A stretch of 54,035 nt of DNA from Alphaproteobacteria bacterium (GCA_024280375.1 JAJRQF010000059.1:1-54035), one strand, 5' to 3'; counted from the stretch's first letter, positions 17,708-26,936 are shown. Made by a program: numbers and translations. The notes: a model not told the origin generated them from the letters alone.

Positions 17708-19984
17708 TCAGGCAACAAAATCAATTTCTCTCGATAGCGGCATGGTTCGAATGCGTTTGCCGGTTGCAGCATAAATGGCATTGGCAAGGGCTGGAATGGA
17801 AGGCGGCGTTCCCACCTCGCCCACACCACCCATAATCTCCGCATCCTGCAGAATTTCCACATGAATATTTGGGCATTGCCCCATGCGCATCGCATCAAAA
17901 TCATCAAAATTACCCTGCTCCACTGCGCCATCGGCAAAGGTGATCTCCTGCCCCATCGCAGATGATAAACCAAACACGATGCCCGACATCACCTGCGCCT
18001 TGATGATGGAAGGGTCCAATGCTTCGCCCACATCGACCGCGCACCAGACATTTTTAATTTTGACCTCACCCTCAATTATCGAAACTTCGACCACTTGGGC
18101 CACCCACGCACCGAAAGACAAGGTGAAGGCAATACCTTTGCCGCGCCCTTCAATAGTCTCAGCACCCCAGTCCGCCATTGCAGCAACTTTTTTGACCACG
18201 CCCATAGCGGTTGGATGGTCTTTCATCAGGCCAAGACGTAATTCTACCGGATCAATTTTAGCTTTAACCGCGATCTCGTCGATAAAGCTCTCGTTGAAAA
18301 AACCGTTAAAGGAATTGCCAACCGCCCGCCAGAAGCCAACAGGAACGGATAGAGGTGCCTTGATCGCTGTTACCCGATGATTGGCAATTGTATAGGGCTG
18401 ATCAAAAGCCCCTTCAATCATGGTCCTGTCCGGCCCTGCCGGTGAAAGAGAAGGAAAGGCACGCCCCATTAAACTTGCAATAATTGATGGCGAGGCAATG
18501 CGCGCATCAAAAGCCGCAAGCGTGCCTTTTTCATCCAACCTTGCCTTGAATTTTGCCATGGCCACCGGGCGATAGGTATCATGACGGATATCTTCCTCAC
18601 GCGTCCATGTAACTTTAACTGGTTTTTCGTCTGCGTGTTTGGCAAGCCTGGTGGCAAAGCGGCAAAAATCCACCTCGGCCCGTCGACCAAAGCCACCGCC
18701 GAGAAATGTTGTGTGAACCCTGGTATCTTTTTCCTCAACGCCTGCTTCATAGGCACAATCAGCCCGAATGATCGTCGGCGATTGATTGGGTGCCCAGACC
18801 TGTAACTTACCGCCCTTCAACCATGCTGTGGCATTCATTGGCTCCATACAGGCATGGGCCAGATAGGGCACATAATATTCCGCTTCCACCACGCTGGGGC
18901 GCGGCGCGTCGGCAAAGGCCGTTTCCGCATCACCATCATTACGAAGACTATCCCCCGCACCACTTTTCAAGGCTTTTGCCAACACCGCATTAATACCATC
19001 GGTGGCTGCCGGATAATCAGATTTACCCCATTTGATATCCACCGCCTCGGCCGCCTTGAATGCGGCCCATGTATTGCTGGCAATGACCCCGATACCACCA
19101 CCAAAAGCTTCATTTTCCGGCCCGCTCATATCAACGATCTTGATAACGCCGGGCATTTTTTCTGCCTTTGATGCGTCAAAGCTGAACATTTTCCCACCAA
19201 GATAAGGGTTCATGCGAATGGTACCATAAACCATATCCGGCAGGTCCACATCGATGCCAAAAATCGGCGCACCGGTAACCTTGGCCAGCATATCTGTACG
19301 TTTTTGCGATTTGCCCAGAATTTTCCATTCAGATTTGGGCTTAAGTTTTATTTCCGCTGGCGGGTTCAATTTTGCCGCGTCCATTGCCAGTTCACCATAG
19401 GCAATTCTGATCTCGCCACTAATGACAAAACCACTTTCGGTTTTAAGGGAGGTGACATCAACGCCAAGCTTATTGGCCGCAGCAAGCTTGAGTGTTTCAC
19501 GTGCGGCACACCCGGCCTGACGCATTTTTATATAGGCATCCTTGGTGGAAGATGATCCGCCGGTGGCCTGAATGCCGGTAAATTTTGACACCACGCCCAT
19601 AGCACCGCGCATCATATTAGAGACAACACCGCGCTCATAATGAGGAAATGGCGTGCCATCTTCCAGCATTCCGGAATTATGATAAGCAAAGGATGTTGGA
19701 CCATGCTCGACGGTAATTTTCTCAAAATCCACGTCCAGCTCTTCGGCAACCAGTGCTGCAAGAGTGGTCGAAACACCTTGCCCCATTTCGGCGCGCGGCG
19801 CGATAATGGTGATATTATTATCGCTGGTGATTTTCACATATGGATCGAAGGTCGCCTCACCTTCAGCCAACTCGTCCTCAAGCGGATTATCGTAAGGTTT
19901 AGTATATTTGTAATAGCCAAAGGCCACCCCGCCGACGATTGCAGCTGAACCAATTAGAAACGTGCGTCTTAAAATCTTGCCCAT
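17708..19984 (-). CDS. xanthine-dehydrogenase-family molybdopterin-binding subunit, IorB-like
   Basis: This 758-residue protein resembles the large subunit of isoquinoline 1-oxidoreductase and related periplasmic aldehyde or N-heterocycle hydroxylases. It begins with a Tat-like leader (R6-R7 in RRTFLIGSAAIVGG) and carries molybdopterin-fold segments such as APRAEMGQGVST, TTFLGGGFGRR and EVGTPPSIPALANAIYAATG. Electrons would pass to the 2Fe-2S subunit encoded one base upstream. The ATG at 19984 follows GGGAG; the frame is open 21 codons further but overlaps that partner gene. No FAD subunit and no XdhC-type maturation gene is in the window. The substrate is unknown. Confidence 0.9.
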   Translation of the reverse strand: MGKILRRTFLIGSAAIVGGVAFGYYKYTKPYDNPLEDELAEGEATFDPYVKITSDNNITIIAPRAEMGQGVSTTLAALVAEELDVDFEKITVEHGPTSFAYHNSGMLEDGTPFPHYERGVVSNMMRGAMGVVSKFTGIQATGGSSSTKDAYIKMRQAGCAARETLKLAAANKLGVDVTSLKTESGFVISGEIRIAYGELAMDAAKLNPPAEIKLKPKSEWKILGKSQKRTDMLAKVTGAPIFGIDVDLPDMVYGTIRMNPYLGGKMFSFDASKAEKMPGVIKIVDMSGPENEAFGGGIGVIASNTWAAFKAAEAVDIKWGKSDYPAATDGINAVLAKALKSGAGDSLRNDGDAETAFADAPRPSVVEAEYYVPYLAHACMEPMNATAWLKGGKLQVWAPNQSPTIIRADCAYEAGVEEKDTRVHTTFLGGGFGRRAEVDFCRFATRLAKHADEKPVKVTWTREEDIRHDTYRPVAMAKFKARLDEKGTLAAFDARIASPSIIASLMGRAFPSLSPAGPDRTMIEGAFDQPYTIANHRVTAIKAPLSVPVGFWRAVGNSFNGFFNESFIDEIAVKAKIDPVELRLGLMKDHPTAMGVVKKVAAMADWGAETIEGRGKGIAFTLSFGAWVAQVVEVSIIEGEVKIKNVWCAVDVGEALDPSIIKAQVMSGIVFGLSSAMGQEITFADGAVEQGNFDDFDAMRMGQCPNIHVEILQDAEIMGGVGEVGTPPSIPALANAIYAATGKRIRTMPLSREIDFVA

Positions 19985-19985
19985 T

Positions 19986-20444
19986 TTACGCTCCCATTTT
20001 TTTGGCGGCGCGATGGATCGCAGAACGAATCCTCGGATAGGTGCCACAGCGACAAAGATTGGTCATCGCCTCGCTGATATCATCATCATTCGGCTTGGGA
20101 TTTTCATTCAGCAAGGCAATAGCAGCCAGAATTTGCCCCGATTGGCAATAACCACATTGCGGCACCTGCTCATCAATCCAGGCTTGCTGAACCACATGCA
20201 AATTCTCGCCGCTGGAAACCCCTTCAATCGTGGTGATCGCTCCGCTAACGCTGCCAACCGTCACCGAGCAAGAGCGCTGCGGTTCACCATCAATCAATAC
20301 AGTGCAAGCGCCGCATGCACCAATGCCGCAACCAAACTTTGGCCCTTTAATGCCTAAAAGATCACGTAAGGCCCAAAGTAGTGGCATTTCAGGATCAGCA
20401 TCAACATCCTTGATACTTCCATTGATTGTAAGCTTCACCGGCAT
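19986..20444 (-). CDS. (2Fe-2S)-binding subunit of molybdenum hydroxylase, IorA-like
   Basis: This 152-residue small subunit carries two 2Fe-2S clusters: the plant-ferredoxin-type ligands C39, C44, C47 and C59 ([14 protein letters not shown]) and the helical-domain ligands C97, C100, C131 and C133 (CGYCQSGQ and CRCG). It passes electrons from the molybdenum site of the partner encoded immediately downstream. It has no leader of its own, so export would be as a complex on the partner's Tat signal. The ATG at 20444 follows GGAAGGA at very short spacing. Confidence 0.95.
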   Translation of the reverse strand: MPVKLTINGSIKDVDADPEMPLLWALRDLLGIKGPKFGCGIGACGACTVLIDGEPQRSCSVTVGSVSGAITTIEGVSSGENLHVVQQAWIDEQVPQCGYCQSGQILAAIALLNENPKPNDDDISEAMTNLCRCGTYPRIRSAIHRAAKKMGA

Positions 20445-20537
20445 TCCTTCCGCAAATCAAATTGCTTTGACAAATCGTCAATTTCTGGCCAAACAGAACC
20501 ACCATTGTCCAAGTACCAGATAAGTCAATTTTACCCG

Positions 20538-20556
20538 GCAAAGAAGTCTTCTTTGC
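20538..20556. promoter_or_regulatory. perfect 9-1-9 palindrome before ispG
   Basis: GCAAAGAAG-T-CTTCTTTGC is perfectly symmetric. It lies between the IorA-like gene and ispG, 33 bases upstream of the preferred ispG start, in a position suited to an operator for either divergent gene. Confidence 0.4.
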
Positions 20557-20588
20557 GTTTCGTTACATTTAGCCACAGGCACAAAGCT

Positions 20589-21854
20589 TTGACCCAATCT
20601 TGTGATCCGTTTTTGAGCACGCCACTTGCCCGCAGAAAGACCATTGGCGTGATGGTGGGCGGCGTTATGGTGGGCGCAAACGCCCCCATTGTTGTCCAGT
20701 CGATGACCAATACGGATACAGCTGATATTGAGGCAACCGTATCCCAAATTGCAGCACTTGCCGGTGCAGGCTCCGAGCTTGTGCGCATTACGGTCGACAA
20801 GAATGAAGCCGCCGCCGCCGTTCCTCATATTCGAGATCGCCTACAAAAACGCGGCTTAAACGTGCCGTTGGTGGGAGATTTCCATTATATCGGTCACAAG
20901 CTCCTGGCCGATCACCCTGCATGCGCCGAGGCACTCGCCAAATATCGCATCAACCCCGGCAATGTTGGTTTTAAAGAGAAAAAAGACAAACAATTTAGCG
21001 CGATTATTGAAACGGCGATAAAATTTAACAAACCGGTTCGCATTGGCGTTAATTGGGGATCACTCGATCAGGTGTTGCTCACCCGGTTAATGGATGAAAA
21101 TTCAGCAAGTAAAAATCCCCAAACAGCCGAAGAAATCATGCGCGAAACCATTGTGCAATCCGCCCTGATTTCAGGAAAGCAGGCCGAGGAAATCGGCCTT
21201 GGCCGCGCGCATATTATTTTGTCTGCTAAAGTATCGCAGGTGCAAGATCTGATCGCCGTTTATACTGAACTTGCCAGCCGTTCCAATTACGCGCTCCATC
21301 TGGGGCTTACAGAAGCAGGCATGGGCACCAAAGGCGTGGTTGCCTCAAGTGCGGCAATGGCCATAATTTTACAGCAGGGCATTGGCGACACCATCCGCAT
21401 TTCGCTTACCCCCAGACCAAATGGCGACCGTACCACTGAAGTACAGGTCGCGCAGGAATTGTTGCAGGTAATGGGTTTTCGGTCTTTCGTCCCGATTGTT
21501 GCCGCCTGTCCCGGTTGCGGGCGCACCACTTCGACGGTTTTCCAGCACCTGGCGGAAAAAATTCAATCTCAATTGCGCGAGAATATGCCAAAATGGCGTG
21601 AAAAATATCCCGGTGTTGAAGATTTAAAAGTCGCTGTTATGGGCTGCATCGTCAATGGACCGGGCGAGTCCAAACATGCTGATATTGGCATATCCCTGCC
21701 CGGCACCGGCGAAACACCGGCAGCCCCGGTATTCATCGACGGTAAGAAAGCCAAAACCCTGCGCGGCGAGAACATTGCCGAAGATTTCGAACTGCTGGTT
21801 CATGAATATGTGGTCGCCCGATACGGCTCCGGCGCAGAAAAAGAACAGGCTTGA
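20589..21854 (+). CDS. ispG: 4-hydroxy-3-methylbut-2-en-1-yl diphosphate synthase
   Basis: IspG (GcpE) makes HMBPP from methylerythritol cyclodiphosphate in the non-mevalonate isoprenoid pathway. The product has the barrel signature [36 protein letters not shown] and RINPGNVG, and a 4Fe-4S domain with CPGCGRTT and [16 protein letters not shown]. The start is uncertain: no ATG exists, and TTG codons occur at 20505, 20553 and 20589. The last gives 421 residues and a short lead-in before [13 protein letters not shown] that fits homologues, so it is used here; the earlier ones would place a perfect palindrome inside the gene. Confidence 0.94.
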   Translation: MTQSCDPFLSTPLARRKTIGVMVGGVMVGANAPIVVQSMTNTDTADIEATVSQIAALAGAGSELVRITVDKNEAAAAVPHIRDRLQKRGLNVPLVGDFHYIGHKLLADHPACAEALAKYRINPGNVGFKEKKDKQFSAIIETAIKFNKPVRIGVNWGSLDQVLLTRLMDENSASKNPQTAEEIMRETIVQSALISGKQAEEIGLGRAHIILSAKVSQVQDLIAVYTELASRSNYALHLGLTEAGMGTKGVVASSAAMAIILQQGIGDTIRISLTPRPNGDRTTEVQVAQELLQVMGFRSFVPIVAACPGCGRTTSTVFQHLAEKIQSQLRENMPKWREKYPGVEDLKVAVMGCIVNGPGESKHADIGISLPGTGETPAAPVFIDGKKAKTLRGENIAEDFELLVHEYVVARYGSGAEKEQA

Positions 21855-21908
21855 AACTTTGTAATAACGAAGTAGTCTGGCCTGAATTCAACCATTGGCT
21901 AAATTTTC

Positions 21909-22388
21909 ATGCTCCACTCAATCAAAAAATTCCTCAAAGACATATCTTCAATTGGCAAAGAAGATGATAGCGCCCCGCTATTTGACCCGTCAGATAAAAA
22001 ATTGGCCGCAGCAGCTCTGATGTTCCATGTCATTGCGGCTGATGGCGTTGTACAAGAAGAGGAGCAGGCAAAACTACGCTCAATCCTGTGCACCCATTAC
22101 GATGTTGATGATGCCGATATCGATGAACTTCTCGAGCAGGCAAGAATGGCGGACAGCGAAGCGGTTGATCTTTATGCCTTCACCAGCACATTGAAGAGCC
22201 AAACAACCAATGACGAACGCATTTTGCTTGTCGAAGACCTGTGGGAAATGGTATTTGCAGACGGTGAACTTCACGAGTTTGAAGACAATATCGTTTGGCG
22301 GGTAGCTGAACTTATTGCTGTTAGCCCGCAAGATCGCATGGCCATGAAACAAAGAGTGCAGAAAAGATATACCGATACAATAGAGTGA
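21909..22388 (+). CDS. TerB-like (tellurite-resistance TerB/DjlA-type) protein
   Basis: This 159-residue soluble all-helical protein matches the TerB-like fold: AAAALMFHVIAADGVVQEEEQAKL and a second copy of the acidic signature in WEMVFADGELHEFEDNIVWRVAELI, each with the helix-D-G-x-x-x-x-x-E arrangement that can hold a metal. Its job is unknown; family members occur with stress and envelope systems. It follows ispG by 54 bases and precedes the amidotransferase gene by 25, so the three may be co-transcribed. The ribosome-binding site is poor. Confidence 0.85.
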   Translation: MLHSIKKFLKDISSIGKEDDSAPLFDPSDKKLAAAALMFHVIAADGVVQEEEQAKLRSILCTHYDVDDADIDELLEQARMADSEAVDLYAFTSTLKSQTTNDERILLVEDLWEMVFADGELHEFEDNIVWRVAELIAVSPQDRMAMKQRVQKRYTDTIE

Positions 22389-22413
22389 ATTAATACGTGT
22401 AACAGGTTCCCAT

Positions 22414-23151
22414 ATGCATTCGACTGAAAACATCGGGCAAAAGCCAAAAATCCTGATCATCCTGCATCAGGAAAATTCAACCCCCGGCCGGGTTGGGCAA
22501 ATGCTGGTTGAGCGCGGGTTTACCCTCGATATCAGACGCCCGCCGCTGGGCCATCCTTTGCCTGACACACTGGAACATCACGCAGGTGCGGTCATGTTTG
22601 GTGGCCCAATGAGCGCTAATGACAAGGAAGAACATGTAAAGCGCGAAACCGACTGGCTTGCCATTCCGTTGCGCGAAGAAAAACCCTTTTTCGGCATCTG
22701 TCTGGGCGCACAAAACCTGGTGCGTCATCTTGGCGGCAATGTAACCTTGCACCCTGACGAGCAAGTTGAAATCGGTTACTATCCACTACACCCAACGCCT
22801 GCGGGCGAAGCCATGATGAGCTGGCCAAAAATGGTCTATCAATGGCACCGCGAGGGCTTTGAGCTTCCCGCCGGTGCCGAACTTCTGGCCAGGGGAGAGG
22901 TGTTTGAAAATCAGGCCTTTCGCTATGGTAAAAATGCCTTCGCGGTTCAGTTTCACGCCGAGTTGACACTGGCGATGATGCACCGCTGGACGGTAAAGGG
23001 TGCATACCGCATGCAATCTCCCGGTGCGCAAAACAAGGCCCAACATATTGCCCAGCGCCCCATATATGACCCGGCAATCAAACAATGGCTATGTGATTTT
23101 CTCGACATCTGGATTGGTGATGCCAGCCAGGCGATAAAGAAAGCAGCTTAA
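22414..23151 (+). CDS. class I glutamine amidotransferase (GMP-synthase-like)
   Basis: This 245-residue stand-alone GATase1 protein has the nucleophile elbow FGICLGAQ with Cys96 and the catalytic pair in FHAE (H181, E183), so the hydrolase triad is complete. AVMFGGPMSAND and HLGGNVTLHPDEQVEIGYY are typical of the family of GMP-synthase-like glutamine amidotransferases of unknown acceptor. The ATG at 22414 follows CAGG. No synthetase partner is adjacent. Confidence 0.9.
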   Translation: MHSTENIGQKPKILIILHQENSTPGRVGQMLVERGFTLDIRRPPLGHPLPDTLEHHAGAVMFGGPMSANDKEEHVKRETDWLAIPLREEKPFFGICLGAQNLVRHLGGNVTLHPDEQVEIGYYPLHPTPAGEAMMSWPKMVYQWHREGFELPAGAELLARGEVFENQAFRYGKNAFAVQFHAELTLAMMHRWTVKGAYRMQSPGAQNKAQHIAQRPIYDPAIKQWLCDFLDIWIGDASQAIKKAA

Positions 23152-23273
23152 CCAAATTTCTGTTTTTCACCTGCAACCGACCTAATTTGGCCAGTTTCCC
23201 CTTGTTGCACGGCTTGATCATCGCTACATGGAGCGAAGCAGAAAATTCCAATTCGCCTTCAGGAGCTATTCCC

Positions 23274-23564
23274 ATGAGATCTATTCTCGACATTGTTCTA
23301 ATTATTCTCGACCTCTATTGGTGGATTATTATCGGCAGTGCGGTATTTTCATGGCTCTATGCCTTCAATGTGGTCAATATGAGCAATCAGGTTGTTGCTT
23401 CAATCGGCAACTTTTTACACCAGATGACCGACCCACTTTTACGGCCCATCCGACGGGTCATGCCAAACCTTGGCACAATTGACTTATCACCAATCATCTT
23501 GCTTTTAGGCGTAATTTTCGCCCAATCCATTATTGGCCGTTACATCTATCCTTATGTATTTTGA
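23274..23564 (+). CDS. YggT family membrane protein
   Basis: This 96-residue protein has two membrane helices (about residues 4-27 and 68-91) with the YggT hallmarks YWWIIIGSAVFSWLYAFNVVN and LLRPIRRVMPNLGTIDLSPIILL. YggT proteins are linked with osmotic tolerance and cell-envelope or division genes, but mechanism is uncertain. The ATG at 23274 follows AGGAGC; the longer open frame lacks support. Its stop overlaps the TTG start of the DUF167 gene, the conserved yggT-yggU neighbourhood. A 7-base inverted repeat (23152-23158 with 23184-23190) in the upstream gap may be a weak terminator of the amidotransferase gene. Confidence 0.92.
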   Translation: MRSILDIVLIILDLYWWIIIGSAVFSWLYAFNVVNMSNQVVASIGNFLHQMTDPLLRPIRRVMPNLGTIDLSPIILLLGVIFAQSIIGRYIYPYVF

Positions 23565-23857
23565 GCCAATATTTTACCTGTTTCGATGACCACATAAAAA
23601 TCCATGTGCGGCTGACCCCTAACGCCCACAAGGATGAAGTTGGACCAGTTGAAACCGGTGCGGATGAGAAGAGCTATCTAAAGGCAAAAGTGCGTGCTGT
23701 GCCCGAAAAGGGCAAAGCCAACAAGGCGCTGGAAAAACTGCTGGCCAAATATTTTGGCATTGCAAAATCCAGCGTGGAGGTGGTTTCCGGCTCGACCAGC
23801 CGGATCAAAACCGTTGCAATTCGGGGCGATGTTAAAAAGCTCGAAAAGCGACTTTAA
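23561..23857 (+). CDS. DUF167 (YggU) family protein
   Basis: This 98-residue cytoplasmic protein shows the family pattern: IKIHVRLTPNAHKDEVG, YLKAKVRAVPEKGKANKALEKLLAKYFGI and VEVVSGSTSRIKTVAI. Function is unknown. The start is the TTG at 23561 that overlaps the YggT stop, suggesting translational coupling. The 3' end overlaps by four bases the stop of the gene on the opposite strand. Confidence 0.9.
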   Translation: MSQYFTCFDDHIKIHVRLTPNAHKDEVGPVETGADEKSYLKAKVRAVPEKGKANKALEKLLAKYFGIAKSSVEVVSGSTSRIKTVAIRGDVKKLEKRL

Positions 23858-24291
23858 AAACCCGCACATTTAGTGGCAATTTGTTCCTGCACAACATGGG
23901 TGATTTTACCATCCGCATAGTCAAACATCTCGCGGATCAACTGCTCATTATTTTCAAATCGATAGCAAACCTCGACCACATCTTTCCCGGGCTTCGAAGA
24001 AATCACATAGGTGAGAATTATCGCCCCCTTGGAGGCATCTTCCCATTCATCAAGACTGCCTAAAAATTCATCCCGCGTCTGGGTTATACCCAAATCCCGC
24101 AATTCAATTTTAGCATCTTCTGCAATCAAGCTTTTGAAGTGCGGGTGATTAACTTTGGTGAGTGCCACATACCACGCCTGAACTTCTGCTGACATTGCGG
24201 GTTCTTTTGCACCATCCTGCGCCAACAAAACTGACGCCTGAGCAAGACCAAATATCAGGGCAAGATAAAAAATCTGAACTGTTTTACGCAT
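23854..24291 (-). CDS. exported protein, possibly NTF2/SnoaL-like
   Basis: This 145-residue protein has a signal peptide (MRKTVQIFYLALIFGLAQASVLLAQ, cleavage near residue 25). The mature part, with WYVALTKVNHPHFKSLIAEDAKIELRD, TRDEFLGSLDEW and YRFENNEQLIREMFDYADGKITHV, has the length and pattern of a SnoaL/NTF2 cone fold with a terminal cysteine pair region; this assignment is tentative. The ATG at 24291 starts the signal peptide directly; seven more codons are open upstream. It converges on the DUF167 gene. Confidence 0.7.
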   Translation of the reverse strand: MRKTVQIFYLALIFGLAQASVLLAQDGAKEPAMSAEVQAWYVALTKVNHPHFKSLIAEDAKIELRDLGITQTRDEFLGSLDEWEDASKGAIILTYVISSKPGKDVVEVCYRFENNEQLIREMFDYADGKITHVVQEQIATKCAGF

Positions 24292-24449
24292 TACATTACC
24301 GGTTCCAAACAACTATCCAAAGAACCACTTAGCAGAAGAACCTGTATTTTACCATTCACCCCTGCAATTTTGGTTATGATAGATCGCCGCGCCTGCAATC
24401 GATAGAATTATTCGGCTGGAATGAAGATGACGAGGTAAAAACTCTGCGC

Positions 24450-25310
24450 TTATTTCTTTGGTAAATAAAGGTTTCGCATTTGCACCATCGCCATGGGCCT
24501 AATAAGGCTGGCGCTATCGGTTTCCAACATCAATTCATTTGCCTTTCGGCGATGGCTGCGGCCAAGAATTTCAAACACCGAGGCAGTTACAACCTGCAGA
24601 GCTTTGTTCAGCGGCATGGCTTGCAAAATTCTGGCCAATAATAACGCCGCGGTTAAATCTCCCAATCCGTTTGGCGGATTTTCAATTGAGCTATGTTCGG
24701 CCAGCAATGCCCCTTTTGGCGATAACAATATGTTTCCGGTTGAATTACGCATCAGAGACATGGCAGAGGTAATCAGGGTCAACGGGCAATCAAGATTAGC
24801 CGCAGCGCGTAATATTTCGTCATTATTTTCAAAATCTTGGTGCCCGCACAGCCAGGCCAGCTCAAACCGGTTCGGCGTGATCAGATCAGCAATCGGCACA
24901 AGGATATCACGAATGGCTGAGGCCGTATCATCATCAACATATAACCCTCCCGCATCACCGATTACCGGGTCGCAGGCATAGATCATATCCGGGTTGGTTT
25001 TTCGAACACTTTTAACAAGAGAGCTAATTGCCCGGGCTTGCGCCGCATTGCCAAGATAACCGCTTAATATACCGCCAACTTCTGGTAGCCATGGCGCATT
25101 GCCCAAATCTTCAAGCAATGATGAAAATTCATCTTCACTGGCCACAATACGAGTGGCCTTGCCATGGCCCGGATGCCAGGGCAGCGTAACGGTTGGCACC
25201 GCCCAGACATTATGCCCCAAAACTTCAAGCGCAAATACCGCCGCCCTGTTGCCAACGCTGCCCCGCGCAACATGGCTTGAAATAACGATAATGGCAGGTT
25301 TTTGATCCAT
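24450..25310 (-). CDS. pdxY: pyridoxal kinase
   Basis: This 286-residue ribokinase-fold enzyme phosphorylates pyridoxal (and relatives) in the vitamin B6 salvage pathway. The PdxY signature is strong near the N-terminus: SSHVARGSVGNRAAVFALE and VWAVPTVTLPWHPGHG, then GILSGYLGN, CDPVIGDAGGLYV and the ATP/anion-hole segment NPPNGLGDLTAALLLA, where the usual catalytic GTGD-like motif reads GLGD. The ATG at 25310 fits homologues; the open frame continues 30 codons upstream into the next gene. It follows the small membrane-protein gene by five bases. Confidence 0.9.
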   Translation of the reverse strand: MDQKPAIIVISSHVARGSVGNRAAVFALEVLGHNVWAVPTVTLPWHPGHGKATRIVASEDEFSSLLEDLGNAPWLPEVGGILSGYLGNAAQARAISSLVKSVRKTNPDMIYACDPVIGDAGGLYVDDDTASAIRDILVPIADLITPNRFELAWLCGHQDFENNDEILRAAANLDCPLTLITSAMSLMRNSTGNILLSPKGALLAEHSSIENPPNGLGDLTAALLLARILQAMPLNKALQVVTASVFEILGRSHRRKANELMLETDSASLIRPMAMVQMRNLYLPKK

Positions 25311-25315
25311 AATAT

Positions 25316-25570
25316 TCAGACAAAAAAGGTATTGTAGAGATACAGGAGCAGTGCCGCCGTGATGACAACCGACAAAGCACGGCCAATACGTTTGCCCCAA
25401 ATCTCAATTGGGTCATTCGGGTCGCTGTCCTTGCCAAGAAAATGGCTGCGGGTTTTTTCAGCCGAGCGTGCAAATGATGACGAGCCAATCGTTTCACTAT
25501 CACGGTCAACATTTGAGAGAATTCGCCTGGCCTCGCGCGCATCTTCATCATGTGATTTGTTTTTACTCAT
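25316..25570 (-). CDS. small single-pass membrane protein, Hyphomicrobiales type
   Basis: This 84-residue protein has a charged N-terminal half, including REARRILSNVDRDSETIGSSSFARS, a SDPNDPIEIWGKRIGR motif, and one C-terminal membrane helix (about residues 65-82). From memory, similar conserved hypothetical proteins are found across Hyphomicrobiales. Function is unknown. It sits 27 bases after the YihY gene and 5 before pdxY, on the same strand. Confidence 0.75.
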   Translation of the reverse strand: MSKNKSHDEDAREARRILSNVDRDSETIGSSSFARSAEKTRSHFLGKDSDPNDPIEIWGKRIGRALSVVITAALLLYLYNTFFV

Positions 25571-25597
25571 AATTGTGACCCAACTGGTTTGCGGGGG

Positions 25598-26461
25598 TTA
25601 AACTAAAGGTTTTGAAACAATGGCCCGCGCCAGCAAATATCTGGAAATTGAAGCATTGAACTCTGCCCCTATAATAAAAAATGCCGCAAGAAGATATAAA
25701 AACAAAAGTGCAATTATACCGCTGGCAAGGCCCGCATAGGTGCTTGTATAGGTCGCAAACTGTTCTAGATAGGTGGCAAATACCAAGGAGCCGACGAACG
25801 ATGCGATAATTGACAAAGTAATTCCGGGCCACAGAACGTCAAAGGCGCGTTTTCCAGCCGGTAGCCACCGGTGAGATGCGTAAAGGCCGGTCACCAGCAC
25901 AAGTGATACAACCGCATATCGAAGCAAAAACACCTGACTTGAAAGTTCTGCTGCTTGCGGAAAATACTTCACCACAATTGACCATACCAATGGAGCCAGT
26001 ACCAGCAGAAATGAAATTGACAGAAGCGCCAGGGTTGCCAGGATCACAAAGAACAAGCTTTGAATACGCCTGAATAAAAACGAGCGGTCTTCTTTTTGTC
26101 GATAGGCACGGTTTAACGCAACACGCAGCGCTTCCACCCCGTTTGAGGCAAAAACCAGCGCCAGCAATCCACCAAATGTCAGTAGATCACCACGCGGCAC
26201 AGAAAGCACCGTATGAACTTCGCCGGCAATGGGTTTTGCAATAATCTCAGGCATTGTATCAAAGATAAAATCTACCGCAGACGTGGCAACAATTCCACCA
26301 CCCAAAAAACTGGCCAGACTGGTCGCAAATATCAAAAACGGAAAGGCCGCCAACAGCACAGACATCGCCACATGCGAAGCCATCGCCCAACCATCATCGC
26401 CATTAAAATGACCCAGCGCATCCCTGGAAACCCGGTGAAAAACCATTATGCGCTGATGCAT
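25598..26461 (-). CDS. YihY/BrkB family inner-membrane protein
   Basis: This 287-residue protein has about six membrane helices and the family landmarks FNGDDGWAMASHVAMSVLLAAFPFLIF near the N-terminus, ALVFASNGVEALRVALNRAY, and a C-terminal TSTYAGLASGIIALLFLYLLAAFFIIGAE (given here in part as TYAGLASGIIALLFLYLL). The family was once called ribonuclease BN in error; it is now viewed as a membrane protein of unknown, possibly transport, function. The ATG at 26461 follows AAAGGA. It heads the group with the small membrane protein and pdxY. Confidence 0.9.
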   Translation of the reverse strand: MHQRIMVFHRVSRDALGHFNGDDGWAMASHVAMSVLLAAFPFLIFATSLASFLGGGIVATSAVDFIFDTMPEIIAKPIAGEVHTVLSVPRGDLLTFGGLLALVFASNGVEALRVALNRAYRQKEDRSFLFRRIQSLFFVILATLALLSISFLLVLAPLVWSIVVKYFPQAAELSSQVFLLRYAVVSLVLVTGLYASHRWLPAGKRAFDVLWPGITLSIIASFVGSLVFATYLEQFATYTSTYAGLASGIIALLFLYLLAAFFIIGAEFNASISRYLLARAIVSKPLV

Positions 26462-26640
26462 ACACTATCCTTTTTCCTGGGTCCTGAGCCCAAACTTTGT
26501 TCATCCATAGCAAATTTGCATCCAGAAACAAATCACCGAAAGATCAAAGGCAATCAGCAGCAGTGATGCGGCATCATCGCGCGGGACAATTCTGTTGCTG
26601 GTAACCTGGCTGCAATGGGGTTAGTTTGAGGAGAAAACCA

Positions 26641-26844
26641 ATGATGGAAAACCCAATGCCCTCAATTTTACCCACAATGGCCCTGATCGCCATGGCATCC
26701 GTTGCACTTATTCTTATCTATGGCCTTTGGAACATGATGAAGGGTGGCAGCGCCAATCTTTCGCAAAGGCTCATGCGCATGCGGGTTATAACGCAGGCAA
26801 TCGCCGTCGCGCTGATTGTTGCAGCGCTTTATTTCGCCCGATAA
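26641..26844 (+). CDS. HIG1-domain twin-transmembrane protein
   Basis: This 67-residue protein has two membrane helices (about residues 9-28 and 46-65) joined by the short HIG1-type loop NMMKGGSANLSQRLMRMRV. HIG1 proteins associate with respiratory complexes in mitochondria and alphaproteobacteria. The ATG at 26641 follows GAGGAGAA. It lies 92 bases upstream of the adenosyltransferase gene on the same strand. The 179-base gap to the YihY gene shows no clear feature beyond the two divergent promoters it must contain. Confidence 0.85.
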   Translation: MMENPMPSILPTMALIAMASVALILIYGLWNMMKGGSANLSQRLMRMRVITQAIAVALIVAALYFAR

Positions 26845-26859
26845 TTAACCCGACAAATA

Positions 26860-26932
26860 AATTGCCCATAGGACAAACTTGCACCTGCCCCCTTAAACCA
26901 GCTAAATAATGGCAATTAGCATTCGGGCAGGT
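26860..26932 (+). promoter_or_regulatory. interleaved complementary arms covering the adenosyltransferase RBS
   Basis: Two pairs of complementary segments cross each other: AATTGCC (26860-26866) with GGCAATT (26911-26917), and ACCTGCCC (26883-26890) with GGGCAGGT (26925-26932). The last arm contains the ribosome-binding site of the next gene, four bases before its ATG. The order is that of a pseudoknot, or of two alternative folds. It does not match the standard cobalamin riboswitch, being too short and lacking its conserved core. Confidence 0.4.
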
Positions 26933-26936
26933 TCAC

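Noticed and set aside
24333-24464. A 44-codon open frame on the plus strand with a protein-like end (LFGWNEDDEVKTL)
   Set aside because: It has no ATG, GTG or TTG, no ribosome-binding site, and its 3' end overlaps pdxY. It may be a remnant, but this cannot be shown.
26845-26936. A standard cobalamin riboswitch before the adenosyltransferase gene
   Set aside because: The gap is only 92 bases and lacks the conserved B12 box and core; only a simpler set of complementary arms is present.
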